From positions 248,001-312,000 of the forward strand of contig JAUHXC010000001.1 of the NCBI GenBank assembly GCA_030427205.1: a stretch of 64,000 nucleotides of DNA, given 5' to 3'. The position numbers were made by a program, and so were the translations under genes. A model generated the notes under the pieces. It was not told where the DNA came from and made no database searches. It was given only the letters and a program-made list of their open reading frames with translations. Shown piece after piece: positions 53,250 through 60,154 of this stretch. This DNA is from a bacterium (GTDB lineage Bacteria > Myxococcota_A > Bradymonadia > UBA7976 > UBA1532). Numbering within the stretch: the stretch's first letter is position 1; every line of letters begins with the position of its first letter.

Positions 53250-53726
53250 TCAGCCGAACAGGTTGTCGATGTCTTCGTCGCTGATCTCGTCGAAGACGGT
53301 GTGGCCCCGATTCTCCGCCGCCTTGGCGTTGATCTCTTCCAACACCTCGGCCAGCTTGCTGCTGGCGCGCTTGACCCTCAAGCGAACCAACCCGAGCGAC
53401 GACCGCTCGTCGAAGATGATCACGAGAATGACTCGGTGGCCGACCAGCGAGATGTGGATGTTGTCCCGCTCACCCTCGTGGAACTGAATGGCGAACTCTT
53501 TCTCGCCGAGCAGTTGAGCGAGGCCGCCGGTGGCCGCGATGTTGCCCGCCGTCAAGCTGGCGAGCGAGGTCGTATCGAGGTGCACCGTCTCGCCGCTGTT
53601 GGCGAGCATCTGCCCATCACGGTTGACGAGGAACACCGCCTTGGCGCAAGCGTCATGATGAAGAGCGTCACAGATCTCGACGATCTTCTTCTGCTCCTCT
53701 TCGAAAAGGACCAGCTGCGAGTTCAT
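53250..53726 (-). CDS. mglB: MglB, roadblock/LC7 GTPase-activating partner of MglA
   Basis: 158 residues. A single roadblock domain: LVLFEEEQKKIVEICDALHH, AVFLVNRDGQMLANSGE, SLTAGNIAATGGLAQLLGEK, NIHISLVGHRVILVIIFDE, then a C-terminal helix (KLAEVLEEINAKAAE) and an acidic tail with SDEDIDNLFG. MglB dimers stimulate GTP hydrolysis by MglA at the lagging pole. Being directly upstream of mglA in the same transcript is the conserved arrangement. Two G+C-rich hairpins (about 53773-53796 and 53810-53822) lie in the leader. Confidence 0.96.
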   Translation of the reverse strand: MNSQLVLFEEEQKKIVEICDALHHDACAKAVFLVNRDGQMLANSGETVHLDTTSLASLTAGNIAATGGLAQLLGEKEFAIQFHEGERDNIHISLVGHRVILVIIFDERSSLGLVRLRVKRASSKLAEVLEEINAKAAENRGHTVFDEISDEDIDNLFG

Positions 53727-53798
53727 CCGATCTTCTCACGCCTCCGGTTGGGATGCGGGGAGCCTCTCACCCCCCACCGGCGAGAATCGCCGTGGGGC

Positions 53799-53827
53799 AA
53801 CCTATCACCCCTCAACGGGGTGCACAA
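53799..53827 (-). promoter_or_regulatory. candidate mglBA promoter
   Basis: On the minus strand TTGTGC (53827-53822), 17 bases, TAGGTT (53804-53799). Downstream, the 70-base leader contains a bulged hairpin with arms CCCCAC-C-GGCG and CGCC-GTGGGG (53773-53796). The hexamers are weak matches. Confidence 0.3.
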
Positions 53828-53893
53828 GAATTCGATTCTGGCGGACTGTCGGGGCCCGATCGCCCGCAAGGCCCGCTCGAATGGCGACTTCTG

Positions 53894-54487
53894 TCACAAT
53901 TCCCGGCGACCGGCCAGCGCCCGGGCGAGGGTGACCTGGTCGGCGTACTCGAGGTCGGCGCCGATGGGCACCCCGCTGGCGATGCGGGTGACCCGAACCC
54001 CCAACGGCCGGCACAGGCGCTGGATGTACAGCGCGGTGGCTTCGCCTTCGACGCTGGGGCTGGTGGCGACGATGACCTCGGTGACGGTGTCGTCGAGCCG
54101 GGCGAGCAGCTCCTTGAGGTGCAGCCGCTCGGGGCCGATGCCGTCGAGCGGCGCGAGCAGCCCATGCAGGATGTGATATCCCCCGCGATACTCCCCGGTG
54201 CGCTCGATGGCGTGCATGCCGGGCACCGACTCCACGATGCAGATCGTGGACGGATCGCGGCGAGGGTCGCGGCAGGTGCGGCAGGGGTCGGTCTCGGTGA
54301 GGTTGCAGCACACCGAGCACAAGCCGATGCGCTGCCTCACCTCGGCGAGCGCCTCGGCGAGCTCGCGGGCGACGGTCTCGTCGGCGTCGAGCACGAAGAA
54401 GGTCAGCCGGGCCGCGGTCTTCTCGCCGATGCCGGGCAGCCGGGAGAAGGCGTGGATCAACCGCCGGATCGGATCGGCCTCGGCCAT
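53894..54487 (-). CDS. recR: recombination protein RecR
   Basis: 197 residues. RecR loads RecA at gaps with RecF/RecO. Order: helix-hairpin-helix (IRRLIHAFSRLPGIGEKTAA, RLTFFVL), zinc finger with four Cys (LCSVCCNLTETDPCRTC), Toprim domain (ICIVESVPGMHAIERTGEYR, GGYHILHGLLAPLDGIGPER, VEGEATALYI) and C-terminal region (RIASGVPIGADLEYADQVTL). All elements are intact and the length is normal. It is the last gene of the conserved dnaX-ybaB-recR series, four bases after ybaB. Confidence 0.97.
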   Translation of the reverse strand: MAEADPIRRLIHAFSRLPGIGEKTAARLTFFVLDADETVARELAEALAEVRQRIGLCSVCCNLTETDPCRTCRDPRRDPSTICIVESVPGMHAIERTGEYRGGYHILHGLLAPLDGIGPERLHLKELLARLDDTVTEVIVATSPSVEGEATALYIQRLCRPLGVRVTRIASGVPIGADLEYADQVTLARALAGRREL

Positions 54488-54491
54488 CGGC

Positions 54492-54809
54492 TCAGAAGAG
54501 GCCGGGCAGGTGGATCCCGCCGGTGATCTTCTTCATCTCCGCCTGGCTGTGCTCCTGGCTGGCGGTGATCGCCATGTTGAGCGCCGCGGCGAGCAGGTCG
54601 GCCACCTCGTCGAGGTCGTCCGGATTGAGCGCCTCGGGGGTGATGTCGATCTTCTGCACCTTCTGCCGGCCGTCGACGACGACCTTGACCAGCCCGCCGC
54701 CGGCGGCGCCCTCGAAGGTCTGCTCGGCCAGCACATCCTGCAGGCCCTTGATCTGCCCCTGCATGCGCTTGGCCTGCAGCATGATGTTGCCGTAGCCACC
54801 CTTGGCCAT
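54492..54809 (-). CDS. YbaB/EbfC nucleoid-associated protein
   Basis: 105 residues. The sequence NIMLQAKRMQGQIKGLQDVL, TFEGAAGGGLVKVVVDGRQK, ITPEALNPDDLDEVADLLAA is typical of the YbaB/EbfC family, small dimers that bind DNA non-specifically. The position between dnaX and recR is one of the most conserved gene orders in bacteria and confirms it. The stop is four bases before the recR ATG, so translation is coupled. GAGGAGAGAG precedes the ATG. Confidence 0.96.
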   Translation of the reverse strand: MAKGGYGNIMLQAKRMQGQIKGLQDVLAEQTFEGAAGGGLVKVVVDGRQKVQKIDITPEALNPDDLDEVADLLAAALNMAITASQEHSQAEMKKITGGIHLPGLF

Positions 54810-54836
54810 GTGCCTCTCTCCTCTTCTGCTCTCGGG

Positions 54837-57167
54837 TCAGTTGGGGTGCACGTCGACGACGTCGGCGTCGAGCAGCTCGACGAGCTGCATCACGATGGGA
54901 TCGCGCCGGGCCGCGTCACAGCGCGCGGCCCGCTCGGCGGCTTCGAGGGCCGCCCGGGTTCGATATGCGTTGCGCTCGGCGTCGAGGCGTCGGTCGCCGC
55001 GCGGGCAGGTGATGACCTGCAGCGCGATGTCGTCCCCCGCCGCGCGCCGCACCATGCGGGCGAGCCGGTCGAGGTCGGGCTGCAGCGCCTCGCGGTCGCG
55101 GTCGAGCACGGCCACCACCAGCGAGTCGTGGGTGAACTCGACGAGGTAGGTGTCGTGCTCGATGCGCCCGCCCGAGAGCCCGTTGTGGGCCTTGAGCTGC
55201 TCGACCAGCGCGACATAGGCCTCGAATTCGCCGTCCTGCGGGTCGACCGGGCGCGCCACGAGCGGCTCGGGTTGCTCGACGGCGTCGGCGTCGAAGTCGC
55301 CCACGCCGTGGGCCGACATCGGCGCGGAGCTCGCGGCCGGGCCGGCGGCGGGGCCGGCCATGCGCGGCGTCTCACCGCTCGAGCCGGCGCCGCCGAGCCC
55401 GGGGGGCGCGCCGCTGCCGGACTCTCCGGGCGGTTCGGGCAGCGTCTCGCCGGGCTCGACCCCCGGAATGCGCGGCTTGACCGTCAACCGGGGCAGCGCG
55501 GAGGGCGGTCGCGGCGTCGGCGGCGGGCCGCTGAAGTCGTCGACGTCGCCCTCATCGCCGGGCCGCCGCTTGAAGGTCTTGCGCGGCGCCCCGCCGTTGG
55601 CCGGTGGCCGCCCGCCCCTGGGCGGGCCCATCGCCGGCCCGCCCGACTTTGCCGCCGAGGGAGCCATCGCCGGCCCGCTCGACTTTGCCGCCGGGGGGCC
55701 CATCGCCGGCCCGCTCGGCGTTGTCGCCGGGCCGCGGGCCCGGGCGGCGGGCGCCGGGGCAGAGCCGGCCGCTGGGGGTCTTGGCGGCGCGGGCGCTTGA
55801 TTCTGGGGGGCGCGCGGCGTCGGCCCGCGGTTTTCGGGCGCCGCGCCCGTCACCGCCGGGCTCGGGGGGCTGGCGTTGGCCGAGGCGGGCGCGTTCGGTG
55901 CGCTGGCCGACCGGGCGCTCGCCCCGCCGCCCGCGGCGCCGCCGCTCATCGCGCCGGATCCGGGGCTGGCCCCTCCGCCCGGCGCGCCGCCCTGCCCGTT
56001 TGGCCCGTCGCCGACCGGCGCGCCCAGCCGGGCCTCGAGTCGAGCCAGGCCGTCGAGCACGTCCGACAACGGCAGCGTCGCGCCCTGATGACACAGGCGC
56101 AGCAGGGTCATCTCGAGCACCAGCTTGGGGAATGGCGAGCGGGCGACCTCTTCGGCGCCTTGCATGAGCGCGTTGAAGACCCGGTGGATGCGGGCCGGAT
56201 CGACGGGCCGCACCAGCTCGACCATGGCGGCGACCTCTTCGTCGGCCACGTCGACCAGCCGCCCGGGGTCGGCGCAGACCTTGACCACCATCAGGTCGCG
56301 AAGGTGCTGCACGAACTCGGCGGCGAACTTCTGCAGGTCGAGACCAAAGCGGAAGAGCTGGTCGATGATCTCGAGCGCCCCCTGGCCGTCGCCCCGAAAG
56401 ACCGCCGCGGTGAGGTGGTGCAGCACCTGCCGGTCGGCGATGCCGAGCACCTCGCGGGTCTGGGCTTCGGTGATGGTGTGGCCGCAGAAGGCGATGACCT
56501 GGTCGAGCAGCGAGAGCGAGTCGCGCATGCCGCCGCGGGCTTCCCGGGCGATGTGGTGCAGCGCGGCCTGCTCGACGTCGATGCCCTCGGCACCGGCGAT
56601 GCGCGAGAGGTGCTCGACGATCTCGCGCTCGGGGATGCGCTTGAAGTCGTAGCGCTGGCAGCGGCTGATGATGGTGTCGGGGATCTTGTGCGGTTCGGTG
56701 GTCGCGAAGACGAACAGGACGTGGGCCGGCGGCTCTTCGAGGGTCTTCAACAAGGCGTTGAAGGCGCTCGTCGAGAGCATGTGCACCTCGTCGATGATGT
56801 ACATCTTGCGCTTGCCCCGGGTGGGCAGGAACTTCACCGACTCGCGGATTTCCCGGATCTGCTCGACGCTGTTGTTGCTCGCCCCGTCGATCTCGAAGAC
56901 GTCGACCGAGGTGCCGGTGCTGATCTCGACACAGGCGGGGCACTCACCACACGGCTCGGTGGTGGGCCCGTTCACGCAGTTGAGCGCCTTGGCGAGGATG
57001 CGCGCGCACGAGGTCTTGCCGACCCCGCGGCTGCCGGTGAACAGCAGCGCGTGGGCCACCCGGTCGAGCTCGATCGCGTTCTTGAGCGTGCGGGTGACGT
57101 GGCGCTGGCCGACCACCTCGTCGAAGGTGTTCGAGCGCCATTTGCGAGCCAGTACGAGATAGGACAA
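54837..57167 (-). CDS. dnaX: DNA polymerase III subunit gamma/tau
   Basis: 776 residues, starting with TTG at 57167 (GGGAG six bases before); this gives the standard SYLVLARKWRSNTFDEVVGQ start, whereas the longer frame from 57278 would run into the SRP RNA. Clamp-loader AAA+ domain: Walker A GSRGVGKTS, zinc Cys cluster (C, CGECPAC), Walker B IIDEVHMLS, sensor 1 ATTEPHKIPDTI, SRC motif IISRCQRYDF. Domain III to about 385. About 400-620 is a Pro/Ala/Gly linker with repeats of GPAMGPPAAKS type. The last 130 residues (EAYVALVEQLKAHNGLSGG ...) are a tau-type domain. A shorter gamma form by frameshifting is not obvious. Confidence 0.96.
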   Translation of the reverse strand: MSYLVLARKWRSNTFDEVVGQRHVTRTLKNAIELDRVAHALLFTGSRGVGKTSCARILAKALNCVNGPTTEPCGECPACVEISTGTSVDVFEIDGASNNSVEQIREIRESVKFLPTRGKRKMYIIDEVHMLSTSAFNALLKTLEEPPAHVLFVFATTEPHKIPDTIISRCQRYDFKRIPEREIVEHLSRIAGAEGIDVEQAALHHIAREARGGMRDSLSLLDQVIAFCGHTITEAQTREVLGIADRQVLHHLTAAVFRGDGQGALEIIDQLFRFGLDLQKFAAEFVQHLRDLMVVKVCADPGRLVDVADEEVAAMVELVRPVDPARIHRVFNALMQGAEEVARSPFPKLVLEMTLLRLCHQGATLPLSDVLDGLARLEARLGAPVGDGPNGQGGAPGGGASPGSGAMSGGAAGGGASARSASAPNAPASANASPPSPAVTGAAPENRGPTPRAPQNQAPAPPRPPAAGSAPAPAARARGPATTPSGPAMGPPAAKSSGPAMAPSAAKSGGPAMGPPRGGRPPANGGAPRKTFKRRPGDEGDVDDFSGPPPTPRPPSALPRLTVKPRIPGVEPGETLPEPPGESGSGAPPGLGGAGSSGETPRMAGPAAGPAASSAPMSAHGVGDFDADAVEQPEPLVARPVDPQDGEFEAYVALVEQLKAHNGLSGGRIEHDTYLVEFTHDSLVVAVLDRDREALQPDLDRLARMVRRAAGDDIALQVITCPRGDRRLDAERNAYRTRAALEAAERAARCDAARRDPIVMQLVELLDADVVDVHPN

Positions 57168-57262
57168 GAGCGTCTCCCGGTCGAGCGAGCGGGATACTAC
57201 GATGTTCGGCCGCCCGAGGGCAGGGGTCGACACATCGCGCGAGATGAAAAGAAAGGAAAGAT

Positions 57263-57351
57263 GGCCGGAACCCGGCACCCCGGAGGGGCCGCTACCGTTG
57301 CTGCCTCCCGGCCCTGGCGGAGTTCACGGTCTCCAGTCACCGGGCCCGGCC
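57263..57351 (-). ncRNA. ffs: signal recognition particle RNA, small bacterial (4.5S) type
   Basis: On the minus strand the conserved SRP domain IV core is visible: CCAGGGCCGGGAGGCAGCAA followed by CGGTAGCGG, matching the GGnnnGGAAGGnAGCA hairpin that binds Ffh, with A-to-G in the GGAA tetraloop-adjacent region. The ends pair (GGCCGG..CCGG at 57351 with CCGG..CCGGCC to 57263), giving a single rod of about 89 bases. A pyrimidine-rich stretch (ATCTTTCCTTTCTTTTC) follows as likely terminator. The location directly upstream of dnaX-ybaB-recR is the known conserved context. Confidence 0.9.
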
Positions 57352-57411
57352 ATCACAAGGCCGTCGTCTTCGACGTCGGCTCACGGGTGCCGCCCTGATG
57401 GGCGTCACCAG

Positions 57412-57498
57412 CGGAGAGAGAGGGATTCGAACCCTCGGTACCCTTTCGGGCACACACGATTTCCAATCGTGCACCTTCAGCCACTCGGTCACCTCTCC
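57412..57498 (-). tRNA. tRNA-Ser (anticodon GGA)
   Basis: 87 bases, class II with a long variable arm. Acceptor GGAGAGG pairs with TCTCTCC, discriminator G; anticodon loop TTGGAAA with stem CACGA/TCGTG; T loop GGGTTCGAATCCC. CCA is not encoded. Reads UCC and UCU. Confidence 0.97.
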
Positions 57499-57548
57499 AC
57501 GAATCGGATACGGGACCACGGGCGAGCCCCGAACGCAGCGGAGCGAAG

Positions 57549-57636
57549 CGGAGAGGGTGGGATTCGAACCCACGGTAGGGGGATACCCTACACCTGATTT
57601 CGAGTCAGGCGCCTTCGACCACTCGGCCACCTCTCC
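57549..57636 (-). tRNA. tRNA-Ser (anticodon CGA)
   Basis: 88 bases, class II. Anticodon loop CTCGAAA in stem CCTGA/TCAGG; variable arm TAGGGTATCCCCCTA; acceptor GGAGAGG with CCTCTCC. Its first base (57636) directly follows the last base of the tadA stop codon (57637), with no spacer. CCA not encoded. Confidence 0.97.
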
Positions 57637-58179
57637 TCAACGGGCTCTCACCTGCCTCTGTTCGAGGCGTGTCCGACGCGCGCTCGATGCACGAACGCGC
57701 CTGCGACGCGCACGGAAGAAGCGCCGCAGCTCGTCGGCGCACTCACCGGCCCGCACCCCGCCGACCACCTGCAGTCGATGGTTCAACCGCCGGTCGGTGG
57801 GTATGCCGAACATGCTGTCGACCGCCCCCGCTTTGGGATCGGTGCAGCCGTAGACCAGCCGCCCGATGCGGGCGTTGACCAACGCACCGGCGCACATGGC
57901 ACACGGTTCGAGGGTCACGTAGAGCGTCGCATCCAGCAGCCGCCAGTGGCCGATGACCTCGGCGGCGCGCCGAATCGCGACGATCTCCGCGTGGGCTGTC
58001 GGGTCGCCATCGGCTTCCCGGAGGTTGTACCCCCGACCGATGATGCGGCCGTCGTGCACCACGATGGCGCCCACCGGGACCTCTCCCCGGCTGCCCGCCC
58101 GACGGGCGAGGACCAGGCAGATGCCCATGCAGGCATGATCGGTGAAGATCGTCACCGCCACTCCGGGAACGTGCGGCAC
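57637..58179 (-). CDS. tadA: tRNA-specific adenosine deaminase TadA
   Basis: 180 residues from GTG at 58179; a GTG at 58155 with GGAG before it is an alternative. TadA converts A34 of tRNA-Arg(ACG) to inosine. Cytidine/deoxycytidylate-deaminase fold with GEVPVGAIVVHDG, zinc His and catalytic Glu in PTAHAEIVAI, and LEPCAMCAGALV supplying the two zinc Cys; VYGCTDPKAGA and the basic C-terminal tail are also typical. The substrate tRNA-Arg(ACG) gene lies 70 bases upstream on the same strand. The TGA abuts tRNA-Ser(CGA), so the mRNA end would be made by tRNA processing. Confidence 0.96.
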   Translation of the reverse strand: MPHVPGVAVTIFTDHACMGICLVLARRAGSRGEVPVGAIVVHDGRIIGRGYNLREADGDPTAHAEIVAIRRAAEVIGHWRLLDATLYVTLEPCAMCAGALVNARIGRLVYGCTDPKAGAVDSMFGIPTDRRLNHRLQVVGGVRAGECADELRRFFRARRRRVRASSARRTRLEQRQVRAR

Positions 58180-58202
58180 CGGGCGCTTCGAGAGACCCGG
58201 AG

Positions 58203-58244
58203 AAGAAAGATTGAAGCCCGGCCCGTCTTGCGACGAGCCGGGCT
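58203..58244 (-). terminator. GNRA-capped terminator after tRNA-Arg
   Basis: On the minus strand AGCCCGGC-T-CGTC-GCAA-GACG-G-GCCGGGCT (58244-58215), 13 pairs including one U-G, then TCAATCTTTCTT. It starts five bases after the tRNA-Arg 3' end and separates the tRNAs from tadA, or attenuates readthrough into it. Confidence 0.75.
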
Positions 58245-58248
58245 CCGG

Positions 58249-58322
58249 CGCACTCGGCAGGATTCGAACCTGCGACCCTCGGTTCCGTAGACCGATGCTC
58301 TATCCAGCTGAGCTACGAGTGC
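58249..58322 (-). tRNA. tRNA-Arg (anticodon ACG)
   Basis: 74 bases. Acceptor GCACTCG with CGAGTGC, discriminator G; D arm GCTCAGCTGGATAGAGC; anticodon loop CTACGGA with stem TCGGT/ACCGA; T arm GCAGGTTCGAATCCTGC. The A34 is the TadA target and tadA is the next gene. CCA not encoded. Confidence 0.97.
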
Positions 58323-58331
58323 ATGAGTTGG

Positions 58332-58418
58332 CGGAGAGAGAGGGATTCGAACCCTCGATGAGGTTTCCCCCATACTCCCTTAGCAGGGGAGCGCCTTCAG
58401 CCACTCGGCCACCTCTCC
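58332..58418 (-). tRNA. tRNA-Ser (anticodon GCT)
   Basis: 87 bases, class II. Anticodon loop CTGCTAA in stem CTCCC/GGGAG; acceptor GGAGAGG with TCTCTCC; T loop GGGTTCGAATCCC. Reads AGC and AGU. Nine bases upstream of tRNA-Arg, so both come from one precursor. Confidence 0.97.
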
Positions 58419-58494
58419 ATACGCCGTACGAACGCCGTCCTGGCGAACTGTCGTGAGCCTATGTCGATGTCAACGAACCAAACCGACGCGTTGG

Positions 58495-58579
58495 CGGAGG
58501 AGGTAGGATTCGAACCCACGGCGGGTCACCCCGCAACGGTTTTCAAGACCGCCGCCTTAAACCGCTCGGCCACTCCTCC
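58495..58579 (-). tRNA. tRNA-Ser (anticodon TGA)
   Basis: 85 bases, class II. Anticodon loop CTTGAAA in stem GCGGT/ACCGT (one wobble); variable arm GCGGGGTGACCCGC; acceptor GGAGGAG with CTCCTCC. First gene after the strong promoter at 58608-58636. Confidence 0.97.
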
Positions 58580-58607
58580 TGAAGGATGGCCCGCGCCGGA
58601 GAGCGAC

Positions 58608-58636
58608 TGTATACGGACCCGTCGGTCGGGCGTCAA
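58608..58636 (-). promoter_or_regulatory. strong promoter for the tRNA/tadA cluster
   Basis: On the minus strand TTGACG (58636-58631), 17 bases, TATACA (58613-58608): five of six and five of six. Predicted start near 58601, 22 bases before tRNA-Ser(TGA). It is the best sigma70-like match in the window, as expected for stable RNA. Confidence 0.62.
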
Positions 58637-58733
58637 GATCATTTTTCGATGGGCGGTCGATGGGCCGTCGATGTGCCGGGCGTTCGACCATCGCGCCGAG
58701 CACGCCGCGCGGCGGCCATCGGCCCGCTGCGCT

Positions 58734-59840
58734 CTATTCGGCGGGCTTCGCGCTCAACTCGAAGGGGTACTGCACCGGGATCGGCTGTCCGGTGAAGACC
58801 GGAAAGCGCCACTCGCGGGCGGCAGCGGTCAGGCAGCCGGCGAAGTCGGTCTCGGCCAGCTTGCCTTCCAGGCGGGGGGTGCTGACCCGGCCGGTGGGCC
58901 GCAGGTCGAAGGCGAGCACGTCCTTCTCGGCCGGCAGCGCGCCGCTGTGCTTGCTGCGGCAGCGCTCGATGTCGCCCTTGTGGGTGGCGATGACCCCCTG
59001 GACCTGCTCCGGCGTCAAGGTCTCGGGGGCGGGCGCCGCAGCGGCCGGCGCGGCGGGGGCCGGCGCAGGCGCGGCAGGGGCCGGCGCAGGCGCGGCAGGC
59101 ACGGCGGGGGCGACGGGCGCAGCCGGTGTCGCCGGCACGCTCAGGCCCGGGCGCTGCCCCGGCGGCTGGGAGATCCACCACGTGATCGCCATGACCACCC
59201 CGAGCAGCACCAGCACCGCGAGCACGATCAACACCACGAGCATGCGCCGCTGGGTATCGCCGCCGGCGGACGGCGACTGCACCAGCGGGCCGATGCGCGG
59301 CTCGGCGACCGTCGGGCGCTCGTCCACCGGCGGGTCGTCCCAGCCGATGCCGCTGCGTCGATCGGGCTCGGAGGGCTCGGGCCGGACCGCGCGGGGCGGC
59401 GGGGTGCTGAGCAGCGTGCGCCGCAGGCTGTCGTCGATGCGGTCGTGCATCTCGAAGGTGCTCGTCGCCTCGTCGTCGAGGCTGGAGGCCTTCGGCAGGT
59501 GCGGCACCAGCTCGGGCACGGCGCCGACGGCGATCCAGTCGGGCATGCCCTCGCACCACACCAGGGTGTCGACGCCGACCTCGCCCACCTCGACCATGCC
59601 CTGCAGTCGCTCGAGCGGCATCGGGCCGATCTCTTCTCCGTCGGGGGCGGCGAACCAGCCGTCGGCCAGGGGCGCCGGCGCGTCGTCGCCTTCGGCGTCG
59701 GGCGCCTGGCGTTCGAGATCGGCTCCCCGCACGGTGATCACGTGCTCGCAGACCCGGCAGCGGATCTTGAGCACCTTCCGCCGGACCTTCTCGTCGGCGA
59801 TGTTGTAGCGGGTGCCGCAATTATCGCAGTCGAACTTCAT
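58734..59840 (-). CDS. AgmX-like zinc-ribbon/GYF membrane protein
   Basis: 368 residues from the ATG at 59840, chosen because the zinc ribbon starts there (MKFDCDNCGTRY; Cys5, Cys8, Cys28, Cys31, MJ0042 type). About 75-125 is a GYF_2-like domain (GWFAAPDGEEIGPMPLERLQ ... VWCEGMPDWIAVG). One membrane span at about 207-230 (VVLIVLAVLVLLGVVMAITW), an Ala/Pro-rich linker, and a C-terminal domain (HKGDIERCRSKHSGALP, VLAFDLRPTGRVSTPRL, FAGCLTAAAREWRFPV) of the AgmX/PglI C-terminal family, TonB-like in outline. In Myxococcus AgmX is linked to adventurous gliding. Periplasmic C-terminus inferred. Confidence 0.88.
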   Translation of the reverse strand: MKFDCDNCGTRYNIADEKVRRKVLKIRCRVCEHVITVRGADLERQAPDAEGDDAPAPLADGWFAAPDGEEIGPMPLERLQGMVEVGEVGVDTLVWCEGMPDWIAVGAVPELVPHLPKASSLDDEATSTFEMHDRIDDSLRRTLLSTPPPRAVRPEPSEPDRRSGIGWDDPPVDERPTVAEPRIGPLVQSPSAGGDTQRRMLVVLIVLAVLVLLGVVMAITWWISQPPGQRPGLSVPATPAAPVAPAVPAAPAPAPAAPAPAPAAPAAAAPAPETLTPEQVQGVIATHKGDIERCRSKHSGALPAEKDVLAFDLRPTGRVSTPRLEGKLAETDFAGCLTAAAREWRFPVFTGQPIPVQYPFELSAKPAE

Positions 59841-60033
59841 GCGTGCGATCGGGCCTGCGTCGTCTGGAGGCGGGTCATCTTCGGCGTACACTATCAGCGC
59901 TCGCGGCCACCGGCAATTCCGCTCTCGACCCCGCCGCCGTCAGCCGCTCGATGGCGGTTGCGCGGCGGGGATCCAGAATTCCACATCGGCCGCCCGATGG
60001 CGCGTACGCCCATCACCCGCGCCTCGCGGGACC

Positions 60034-60063
60034 TTGACGGGGCCCGAACGGGCTCATTAGGAT
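60034..60063 (+). promoter_or_regulatory. promoter for the Cys-rich lipoprotein gene
   Basis: TTGACG (60034-60039), 18 bases, TAGGAT (60058-60063). Start near 60070 leaves 85 bases of leader with GGGAGGAG before the ATG at 60155. The rest of the 314-base gap (59841-60154) shows nothing recognisable. Confidence 0.5.
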
Positions 60064-60154
60064 GCGCCGATTTCAGACTCGGCGCTCGTGTGGACGTCCG
60101 CGGCGGACGTGAACCCACCGGGGGTCTCGCGCCGAGCGGTGGGAGGAGACTGGC

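Noticed and set aside
57168..57278. N-terminal extension of dnaX
   Set aside because: The frame stays open but runs into the SRP RNA gene; the TTG at 57167 has a ribosome-binding site and gives the canonical N-terminus.
54198..57398. 1066-codon plus-strand open frame across ybaB and dnaX
   Set aside because: Antisense shadow; it also crosses the SRP RNA, and dnaX/ybaB are unambiguous.
58203..58244. Riboswitch or attenuator specific to tadA
   Set aside because: The structure is fully explained by a simple GNRA-capped terminator with a T-rich tail right after tRNA-Arg.
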